This document shows positions 58,348 through 64,000 of a stretch of 64,000 nucleotides of DNA, in pieces (position 1 is the stretch's first letter; each line of letters begins with the position of its first letter). The stretch spans positions 248,001-312,000 of the forward strand of contig CAZRMV010000003.1 in assembly GCA_964601275.1 (NCBI GenBank). The letters are read 5' to 3'. A model generated the notes under the pieces. It searched no databases. It was given only the letters and a program-made list of their open reading frames with translations, and was not told the origin of the DNA. Source of the DNA: JAOZPE01 sp964601275 (GTDB lineage: Bacteria; Krumholzibacteriota; Krumholzibacteriia; JAJRXK01). The translations under genes were made by a program, and so were the position numbers.

Positions 58348-59615
58348 GACGCTACCTGCAGCTGGTTGCCCGCATGGACGTAGGCACCCTGGCGGCATGG
58401 ATCGCGCTGGCGGTGATCGGCCTGGCCACGGTCTATTCCTGCACCCAGCCGCTGCCCGGGGGGGGCGAGGGTGTGCAGCGGATGGTGGGGGTGGGGATCT
58501 TCTACAATCAGATCCTGTGGCTCGGCCTGGGCGTCTTCCTGGCCGCGGTGGTCTTCGCGTTTCCCCTGCGGTTCTTCGAGACCTTCGCCTTCGTCTTCTA
58601 CGGCCTGGCCATCGTGGCCCTCGTCGCGGTGTTCCTCTACGGACCCCAGCGGGCGGGCACCCACCGGTGGTTGAGCCTGGGACCTTTGTCCCTGCAACCC
58701 TCCGAGCTGGCCAAGGTCGCCTTCCTCTTCGCCCTGGCGCGTTTCCTGGCGGTCCGCCAGGGCAAGGGATCGTTCTTCACCGTGCTGGGGGTCCTTCTGC
58801 TGGCGATGCCCCCGTTCTTTCTCGTGCTCAAGGAGCCCGACCTGGGAACCGCCCTTGTGTTCCTGGCCCTGGGCGTGCCCATGATGTACTGGTCGGGAGT
58901 CAGCGCGCTCTTCCTGCTCGCGCTGGTCTCTCCCCTGATCAGCGCCCTGATCATGTTCTATGGTCAGGAGGTCCTGTTGTCGAACTGGCCGTGGACGATC
59001 TACATCATCGTGCTGCTGGTGACCATGTTCAACTCGCGTCTGTACACGCTGCAGAGTGTCATCCTGGTCGGCGCGAACCTGGCCACCGGCCTGGGCGTCC
59101 CCCTGCTCTGGCTGAAGCTGAAGCCCTATCAACAGGAGCGCATCCTCACCTTCTTCAAGCCGGGGGAAACCGATCGCCTGGGCACGGGGTACCAAGTGTA
59201 CCAGAGCAAGGTGGCGATCGGGTCGGGAGGGCTTCTGGGGAAGGGTTACCTGCAGGGTACGCAGAAGGGGTTGGCCTTCCTCCCGGAGCGTCACACCGAT
59301 TTCATCTTCAGCGTCGTCGGAGAGGAACTGGGACTGTGGGGGACGCTGCTCGTGCTGGGGCTGTTCTCGCTCATCTTCTACCGGGCGGTCCGGATCGCGT
59401 TGCAGGCGAAGCGATCCTTCGCCAGTCTCGTGGCCATCGGCGCCGGCTCCTATTTCTTCTTCCAATCGGTGGTGAATGTCTCCATCACCCTGGGTCTTCT
59501 TCCGGTCACCGGTCTCCCCCTTCCTTTCATCACCTACGGCGGTTCCTCCATGTTCGCTTCCTGCCTCATGATGGGGATGCTGCTCAGTGTCTCCGCCCGA
59601 TGGTCGGAGGTGTGA
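58344..59615 (+). CDS. rodA: Rod shape-determining SEDS glycosyltransferase RodA
   Basis: A SEDS-family peptidoglycan polymerase, the partner of PBP2. The 423 residues form about ten membrane helices. Family motifs include GTHRWLSLGPLSLQPSELAK, LLKEPDLGTALV-like LVLKEPDLGTALVF, KGYLQGTQKGLAFLPERHTDFIFSVVGEELG and LPFITYGGSSM. The start ATG 58344 overlaps mrdA by 4 bp. It ends the mreBCD-mrdA-rodA operon; aroE follows after 90 bp that contain a 10-bp inverted repeat. Confidence 0.96.
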   Translation: MRRYLQLVARMDVGTLAAWIALAVIGLATVYSCTQPLPGGGEGVQRMVGVGIFYNQILWLGLGVFLAAVVFAFPLRFFETFAFVFYGLAIVALVAVFLYGPQRAGTHRWLSLGPLSLQPSELAKVAFLFALARFLAVRQGKGSFFTVLGVLLLAMPPFFLVLKEPDLGTALVFLALGVPMMYWSGVSALFLLALVSPLISALIMFYGQEVLLSNWPWTIYIIVLLVTMFNSRLYTLQSVILVGANLATGLGVPLLWLKLKPYQQERILTFFKPGETDRLGTGYQVYQSKVAIGSGGLLGKGYLQGTQKGLAFLPERHTDFIFSVVGEELGLWGTLLVLGLFSLIFYRAVRIALQAKRSFASLVAIGAGSYFFFQSVVNVSITLGLLPVTGLPLPFITYGGSSMFASCLMMGMLLSVSARWSEV

Positions 59616-59650
59616 GGTGAGATCCTCGCTCCGGGAAAGCGCGCCTCGCT

Positions 59651-59688
59651 CCGGTGGACCCGGTGGTCGGGCCGGATCGGTCCACCGG
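59651..59688 (+). terminator. Ten-base-pair inverted repeat between rodA and aroE
   Basis: A perfect 10-bp G/C-rich stem (59651-59660 with 59679-59688) with an 18-nt loop lies 36 bp after rodA and stops at the base before the GAGAGGA ribosome binding site of aroE (59689-59695). There is no T-run. It may be a weak terminator of the rod-shape operon or a translational regulator of aroE. Confidence 0.4.
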
Positions 59689-59705
59689 GAGAGGAAGTCT
59701 CCGCG

Positions 59706-60569
59706 ATGAGCGAGCCTCTTCTCTACCGGGACGAGGAGTTGCGGACCCGGGAAGGGCAAGCGGCCGCCTGGCCTCGGCTCGCCCTCCTGGGAGAACGCCT
59801 GGAGCACAGCCTGAGCCCTCTTCTGCACGAGGCCGCGCTGTGCGAGCTGGGGTTGCCGGGCTCCTACCGCGCGATCGAGGTGGAGGGGGCGGAGTTGGCT
59901 GGTTGCCTCCAGGCCGCCCGGCGGGGGAAGGTGGTGGGTCTCAATCTCACCTTTCCCCACAAGCGGCCGGCCCTGGACGCCGCGGTTGCCGTCGGACCGA
60001 CCTCCGAGGAGACCGGCGCCGCGAACACCCTGGTGGCCACCCGCCGCGGGTGGGAGGCCCACAACACCGACGTCGGTGGACTCGTCGACGCCCTGCGCGA
60101 GTGCTTCCTCGATGCGCCGTGGCGGGGAGAATGCGTGGTGGTGGGAGCCGGAGGGGCGGCCCGGGCCGCGGTGGCGGCACTCGGACGGCTGGGGTGCGCC
60201 CGGGTCCGTATCCTGGCGCGTCATCCCGAACGCGCGCAGTGGGCGCGGGTGCAAGGGGCGGAGGTCGAGAGCCTGGCGGGCGCCTCCCTGGAGAGATGTT
60301 CGTTGTTGCTCCAGGCGACCCCCCTGGGTCTTTCCCCGGACGACCCCAGTCCGGTGGACCCTGCGGCCTTGCCCGCGGGGTGTTCGGTGATGGACCTGAC
60401 CTATGGGCTCCGGCCCTCCCGGCTGCTGCGCGCGCACGAAGGGCGCGGCCCCGTCGCCGACGGGCGGTGGATGTTGTTGTCCCAGGCCATCCGGGCCTTC
60501 CGCCTGTGGTTTCCGGGACACGACCCTGCTTCCGCCATGCGGCGCGCGTTGGAGAAGGCTCTTTCCTAG
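59706..60569 (+). CDS. aroE: Shikimate dehydrogenase
   Basis: AroE reduces 3-dehydroshikimate to shikimate with NADPH in aromatic amino-acid synthesis. The 287 residues hold the shikimate-binding SLSP motif (35-38), the catalytic Lys86 in LTFPHK and Asp122 in NTDVGG, AANTLV, the Rossmann loop VVGAGGAARAA and the C-terminal LLSQAIRAF motif. An N-terminal extension of ~22 residues precedes the first strand. The start ATG 59706 follows GAGAGGA (59689-59695). It has no aro neighbours here. The NVT motif is NLT, a tolerated change. Confidence 0.92.
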   Translation: MSEPLLYRDEELRTREGQAAAWPRLALLGERLEHSLSPLLHEAALCELGLPGSYRAIEVEGAELAGCLQAARRGKVVGLNLTFPHKRPALDAAVAVGPTSEETGAANTLVATRRGWEAHNTDVGGLVDALRECFLDAPWRGECVVVGAGGAARAAVAALGRLGCARVRILARHPERAQWARVQGAEVESLAGASLERCSLLLQATPLGLSPDDPSPVDPAALPAGCSVMDLTYGLRPSRLLRAHEGRGPVADGRWMLLSQAIRAFRLWFPGHDPASAMRRALEKALS

Positions 60570-60624
60570 GTCGGGGCCGCATCCTTGCCGATCCTTGTGT
60601 CCTCCCGGAAAGTCGAAGGGTTCC

Positions 60625-61350
60625 ATGGACCGATCCCGGCTCGTGCGCTCGTGGGGGCATGCCGTCCTCGAGTTCTGGTGGCCACCGCAGTGCCCGTTGT
60701 GCGGCGAGTGGATTCCTCCCCGCGGGAAGCACTCGGTCGAGGCCGTCGGTGGCGTGCATCGCGCCTGTCTGGCGGGCTTGATCCCGTCGGGTGCGCAGCT
60801 TCCTTCCATCGGTCCCCGGGCCCAGGATCCCACCCGGGTCCTCTGGCTCTGGCGGGACGATCCCTCCTTCTTTCGCCTGCTGCATGCGGCGAAGTACGAG
60901 GGACGCCGGGATCTCAGGACGGTGTTGGTGGCCCGATTCGCCCGATGGGCCGCCCCAAGTCTGCGTCGGTGGGGGGAGTCGATGGTGGTCCCGGTGCCCG
61001 ACGATCCGTTGCGGCGTCGGCAACGGGGTTTCTCCCTGGTGGAGGAACTGGCGGAGGCGTTGGCCGAGGCCTCGGGCCGGCCGCTGGCCCGGTCCCTGCT
61101 GCGGCGCAGGAAGTCAACCACGGCACTGGCTCGCCTGCCGCCCGGTGCACCGCGTCGCCGGGCGCTGCAGGGGGTGATCGGGGTGGGCCGTCTCGCGGAG
61201 ATCCCTCGGCGCACCCCCCTGGTCCTCGTCGACGACCAGGTGACCACCGGATCCACCTTGATGTGCTGTCACGAGCTTCTGCGGGCGCGCGGTCATCCTA
61301 CCCTGGCGGTGGCCCTCGGAGGAGCGTTGCGGGCTCCGCGCGAACTGTGA
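60625..61350 (+). CDS. comF: ComF-family phosphoribosyltransferase-like protein
   Basis: A ComF/GntX-type protein, 241 residues. A short N-terminal cysteine motif CPLC (23-26) is followed by a region with HAAKYEGRRDL, and then by a type I phosphoribosyltransferase fold with VPVPDDPLRRRQRGFSLVEELA and the PRPP loop VLVDDQVTTGSTL (about 200-212). ComF proteins contribute to DNA uptake or double-strand handling in competent bacteria. No other competence gene is nearby. The start ATG 60625 follows GAAGGG (60615-60620). An overlapping frame on the same strand (from 60585) is unsupported by homology. Confidence 0.88.
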   Translation: MDRSRLVRSWGHAVLEFWWPPQCPLCGEWIPPRGKHSVEAVGGVHRACLAGLIPSGAQLPSIGPRAQDPTRVLWLWRDDPSFFRLLHAAKYEGRRDLRTVLVARFARWAAPSLRRWGESMVVPVPDDPLRRRQRGFSLVEELAEALAEASGRPLARSLLRRRKSTTALARLPPGAPRRRALQGVIGVGRLAEIPRRTPLVLVDDQVTTGSTLMCCHELLRARGHPTLAVALGGALRAPREL

Positions 61351-61352
61351 TC

Positions 61353-61382
61353 TTGACAAGGACCGGGAGTCGTTCCTATCCT
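61353..61382 (+). promoter_or_regulatory. Promoter for pgk-tpiA
   Basis: A perfect TTGACA (61353-61358) begins three bases after the comF stop; TATCCT (61377-61382) follows after 18 bp. It sits 127 bp before pgk in the 159-bp gap and gives a predicted leader of about 120 nt. Confidence 0.55.
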
Positions 61383-61509
61383 CAGACCAAGGATTGCCCC
61401 TGTAATCCTTTGTGGAACAACAAGATACGACATCAATTCCCTTGGTGGCGGAAGATGCTCCCGATCCCTTTTCGCTCCGGGGAGTCCCAGCGAGGAAAAG
61501 GCGGCAACC

Positions 61510-62721
61510 ATGAAGAAACTCTCCGTACAGGACGTCGACCTGCAGGGGCGCCGCGTGCTGACGCGCGTCGACTTCAACGTGCCGATGGATCCGTCGTGTG
61601 AGATCACCGACGACACGCGGATCCGCGCCTCTCTCTCCACCATCGAGTTCATCCTGGCCCGAGGGGGACAACCGGTGCTCATGAGCCATCTGGGTCGTCC
61701 CAAGGGACGGCGGGTCGACAGCATGAGCCTGGGCCCGGTCGCCGAGCGACTGGCCGAGCTCAGCTCCACCCGCGTCCGCTTCGCGGGGGATTGCGTCGGT
61801 GAGGAGGTCCGGGCCACCCTCGAGGCTCTTCAGCCAGGGGAGATCGCCCTGTTGGAGAACCTCCGTTTCCATCCCGGGGAGACCAGCAACGATCCCGGAT
61901 TCGCCCGACAACTCGCCGAGTGGGGGGAGATCTACGTCAACGATGCCTTCGGCACCGCCCACCGTGCGCACGCCAGCACCGTCGGGGTCACCGAGTTCTT
62001 CAACCTGAGGGTCTCGGGACTGTTGATGGACAAGGAACTGGAAAACCTCGGGGGTCTCCTTTCCGATCCGACCCGGCCCTTCGTGGCGATCCTGGGGGGC
62101 GCCAAGGTCAGCACGAAGATCCAGGTCATCGCCAACCTGCTCGACCGGGTGGACTCGATCCTCATCGGGGGAGGGATGGCCTTCACCTTCTTCGCGGTCC
62201 ATGGCCTGGAGGTCGGAGCCAGCCTGGTCGAGGAGGATCATCTGGAGACGGTGCGGGAGCTTCTGCAGAAAGTGAAGTCGTCCCGTACCGAACTCCTGTT
62301 GCCGCAGGATGTGGTGGTCAGCAGCGCCTTCTCCGAGGACGGCGACATCAAGGAGGTGCTGGTCACGGACATCCCCGAGGGATGGATGGGGTTGGATATC
62401 GGACCACGGACCACCCGGTTGTACGCGGACACCATCGCCGGCGCGCGGACCCTCTTCTGGAACGGGCCGATGGGTGTGTTCGAGATGCCGGCATTCGCGC
62501 GGGGCACCCGGGCTGTCGCGCGGGCCTTGGCCCGTGCCACCGACCAGGGGGCCCGCAGCGTGGTGGGCGGAGGCGATTCCGTGGCGGCGATCAACCAGCT
62601 GGATCTCGCCGACCGCATCTCCCATGTCTCCACCGGGGGAGGAGCCTCCCTCGAGTTCCTCGCCGGGAAGAAATTGCCGGGCGTCGATGCCCTTTCGGAC
62701 GTGAGCTCGACGCCGGTCTGA
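61510..62721 (+). CDS. pgk: Phosphoglycerate kinase
   Basis: A glycolytic enzyme that transfers phosphate from 1,3-bisphosphoglycerate to ADP. The 403 residues have the N-lobe substrate-binding RVDFNVP and SHLGRPKG motifs, the ENLRFHPGE segment, the hinge and the C-lobe nucleotide motifs ILGGAKVSTKI, FWNGPMGVFE and GGGDSVAAI. The length is standard. The start ATG 61510 has a purine-rich GAGGAAAAG site (61492-61500). tpiA lies 45 bp downstream; pgk-tpiA-secG is a common gene order. Confidence 0.97.
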   Translation: MKKLSVQDVDLQGRRVLTRVDFNVPMDPSCEITDDTRIRASLSTIEFILARGGQPVLMSHLGRPKGRRVDSMSLGPVAERLAELSSTRVRFAGDCVGEEVRATLEALQPGEIALLENLRFHPGETSNDPGFARQLAEWGEIYVNDAFGTAHRAHASTVGVTEFFNLRVSGLLMDKELENLGGLLSDPTRPFVAILGGAKVSTKIQVIANLLDRVDSILIGGGMAFTFFAVHGLEVGASLVEEDHLETVRELLQKVKSSRTELLLPQDVVVSSAFSEDGDIKEVLVTDIPEGWMGLDIGPRTTRLYADTIAGARTLFWNGPMGVFEMPAFARGTRAVARALARATDQGARSVVGGGDSVAAINQLDLADRISHVSTGGGASLEFLAGKKLPGVDALSDVSSTPV

Positions 62722-62766
62722 GGCGCCGCGAACGATCCACATGGCGATGCATGGAACGAGGTGGGT

Positions 62767-63522
62767 ATGCGCCGGCCGCTGGTCATCGGAAACTGGAAGA
62801 TGAAGCTCGGGATGGCCCAGAGCCTCAACCTCGCCCGGGAACTCAAGCGCAAGGTGGTGGGGCTCAAGACCGAAGCCCAGCTCATGGTCTGCCCCTCCAC
62901 TCCCTTCCTGCGGGCCGTGAAGGAGATCCTCGCGGGAACCCCGATCCAGGTGGGCGCGCAGGACCTGGCTCCTCAGGAACCGGGCGCGTTCACCGGCGGG
63001 GTGAGCGCAGAACAGCTGCGCGAGCTGGGGTTGGCCTGTTGCATCATCGGCCATAGCGAACGTCGCCAGTGGTTCGGGGAGACCGACGAGGTGGTCGCGG
63101 CCAAGTTGCGGGCCGCGTTGCGGGTGGGGCTGATGCCGGTGGTCTGTTTCGGAGAAACCGAAGAAACACGTTTGCGGGGTGCGACCGAGGAATTCGTGTC
63201 CGGCCAGATCCATGCCGCATTGGACGATCTGGAGCCGGCGCAGGCGAAGGACCTGGTCCTGGCCTATGAGCCGATCTGGGCCATCGGAACCGGAAACAGC
63301 GCAATGCCCGCGGACGCCGAGGCGGTCCACGGACTGGTGCGGTCGATTCTTCGCCGGAAATTTTCCGATCAGGTGGCCTCCTCGGTGCGGATCCTCTACG
63401 GAGGGAGCGTGACCCCGGAGAACATCGCTTCCTACATGGCCTGTGAAGAGATCGACGGCGCGCTCGTCGGTGGGGCCAGTCTGAAGGCGCAGAGCTTCCT
63501 CCAGATCGCCCAAATCGGTTGA
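62767..63522 (+). CDS. tpiA: Triose-phosphate isomerase
   Basis: Interconverts dihydroxyacetone phosphate and glyceraldehyde 3-phosphate. The 251 residues contain the catalytic Lys11 in GNWKMK, His96 in GHSERR and Glu168 in AYEPIWAIGTG, plus the phosphate loop LYGGSVTPEN. The length is standard. The start ATG 62767 is preferred to the in-frame GTG at 62761 because GAGGT (62758-62762) is spaced for the ATG. It lies downstream of pgk and upstream of secG. Confidence 0.97.
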   Translation: MRRPLVIGNWKMKLGMAQSLNLARELKRKVVGLKTEAQLMVCPSTPFLRAVKEILAGTPIQVGAQDLAPQEPGAFTGGVSAEQLRELGLACCIIGHSERRQWFGETDEVVAAKLRAALRVGLMPVVCFGETEETRLRGATEEFVSGQIHAALDDLEPAQAKDLVLAYEPIWAIGTGNSAMPADAEAVHGLVRSILRRKFSDQVASSVRILYGGSVTPENIASYMACEEIDGALVGGASLKAQSFLQIAQIG

Positions 63523-63532
63523 TTCCGTGCCT

Positions 63533-63552
63533 GAGGGCCGTTTCCCGCCCTC
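63533..63552 (+). terminator. Hairpin after tpiA
   Basis: A 6-bp stem (63533-63538 with 63547-63552) with an 8-nt loop lies 10 bp after the tpiA stop. No T-run follows. A probable promoter starts 18 bp further on, so it may separate tpiA from secG transcription, but weakly. Confidence 0.3.
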
Positions 63553-63569
63553 TGCTCCCCGGGCCGGAT

Positions 63570-63598
63570 TTGACAGGTGGAGGGGGGGATGCTAGCTT
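63570..63598 (+). promoter_or_regulatory. Possible promoter for secG
   Basis: A perfect TTGACA (63570-63575) is followed after 17 bp by TAGCTT (63593-63598), a weak -10 box. It lies 67 bp before the secG start in a 142-bp gap. Confidence 0.45.
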
Positions 63599-63664
63599 TC
63601 GCACCCGCTTGCGGGGGTTGGAAACCGCATTCTTGAGCGCTGAACCCGATTCGAGGCCCAGATC

Positions 63665-64000
63665 ATGTACGCAGTGGCGATCATCTTCCATCTCCTTCTT
63701 TCCATCGTGCTTTGCGTGGTGGTGCTCTTGCAGAATTCCAAGGGCGACGGTCTCGCGGGTGCGTTCGGCGGTGGCGGCGCGGGTCAGGCGGTCTTCGGAG
63801 CGCGCGGGGTGACCACGATTCTCCACAAGGCCACGATCTATCTCGGCGCCGCGTTCATGATCAGCAGTGTCATCCTCGTCTTCCTGACCATGCGGGAAGG
63901 CGCGCCCGCCGCGAGGAGTTCCCTGAGCCGCCAGGCCGCCGAGCGGGTCCCGGTGCAAAGTGTTCCAGCTCCCCAGGGTGAGGTGGTTCCGGTCAGTCCG
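63665..64000 (+). CDS. secG: Protein translocase subunit SecG (cut by the window end)
   Basis: SecG is the small membrane subunit of the SecYEG translocon. The 112 codons seen show helix 1 (about 2-20, IIFHLLLSIVLCVVVLLQ), the NSKGDGLAGAFGGGGAGQAVFGARG loop characteristic of SecG, helix 2 (about 58-78, ATIYLGAAFMISSVILVFL) and the start of a Pro/Gln/Val-rich tail. No stop codon occurs before the window ends, so the C-terminus is missing. ATG 63665 fits the family start; the ribosome binding site is weak (GAGG at about 63652). It follows pgk-tpiA, a conserved neighbour set. Confidence 0.9.
   Translation, partial: MYAVAIIFHLLLSIVLCVVVLLQNSKGDGLAGAFGGGGAGQAVFGARGVTTILHKATIYLGAAFMISSVILVFLTMREGAPAARSSLSRQAAERVPVQSVPAPQGEVVPVSP

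Noticed and set aside
58287..61256. A 989-codon minus-strand open frame across rodA, aroE and comF
   Set aside because: It spans three genes with intact catalytic motifs on the plus strand and has no recognisable product itself.
61114..63513. A 799-codon minus-strand open frame opposite pgk and tpiA
   Set aside because: Shadow of two highly conserved glycolytic genes.
1..64000. CRISPR arrays, tRNA or rRNA genes, insertion sequences, phage genes
   Set aside because: No regularly spaced repeats, cloverleaf candidates, rRNA motifs, transposase or integrase domains were seen in any gap or frame.

Overview
This is a compact, GC-rich, almost fully coding bacterial chromosome segment with 52 protein genes, the last cut by the window end. 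No rRNA, tRNA, transposase, integrase, phage gene or CRISPR array was seen. TonB/ExbB/ExbD, a TonB-dependent receptor, TolC, a PorV/PorQ-type outer-membrane protein and a LolD-like ATPase show a double-membraned cell. GWxTD-domain proteins, a FlgD/type-9-like C-terminal domain, split glycine dehydrogenase (GcvPA/GcvPB) and DUF4388 point to an FCB-affiliated or neighbouring candidate phylum (Gemmatimonadota, Eisenbacteria or Krumholzibacteriota-like). That placement is inference; no marker here fixes the phylum.

Layout. (1) 0.08-8.9 kb: translation/RNA operon rimP-nusA-ylxQ-infB-ylxP-rbfA-nrnA-truB-ribF, tightly packed and preceded by an intrinsic terminator. (2) 8.9-12.9 kb: rpsO-pnp, then an M16 protease. 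(3) 13-18.4 kb: accessory block of four odd genes: an aminotransferase-fold protein with no lysine, a NodB-fold protein with lost metal ligands, a DUF4388 membrane protein and a TPR/zinc-ribbon membrane protein. (4) 18.5-35.9 kb: one co-directional run with gaps under 60 bp: asnS, a 1269-residue TPR protein, uvrA, the whole glycine cleavage system with a lipoate/octanoate transferase, and a peptide-type ABC transporter without a binding protein. (5) 35.9-52 kb: envelope block. A good promoter and a structured leader precede a TonB-dependent receptor, a large secreted protein, a PorV-like barrel and a GWxTD protein. A second promoter drives exbB-exbD-exbD-tonB, which ends at a strong terminator. 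tolC, an ABC ATPase, a second GWxTD protein and an NlpC/P60 hydrolase follow. (6) 52-61.4 kb: lysC on the minus strand, then radC and the rod-shape operon mreBCD-mrdA-rodA, aroE and comF. (7) 61.4-64 kb: pgk-tpiA-secG.

How the parts fit. Regions 1, 2, 6 and 7 are housekeeping. In region 4 GcvT, GcvH, GcvPA and GcvPB form the glycine cleavage complex and the transferase would lipoylate GcvH. In region 5 ExbB/ExbD/TonB should energise the receptor just upstream. The receptor, the FlgD-tailed protein, the PorV-like barrel and two GWxTD proteins look like one envelope module. The most unusual content is the pseudoenzyme pair at 13-15 kb and this envelope module.
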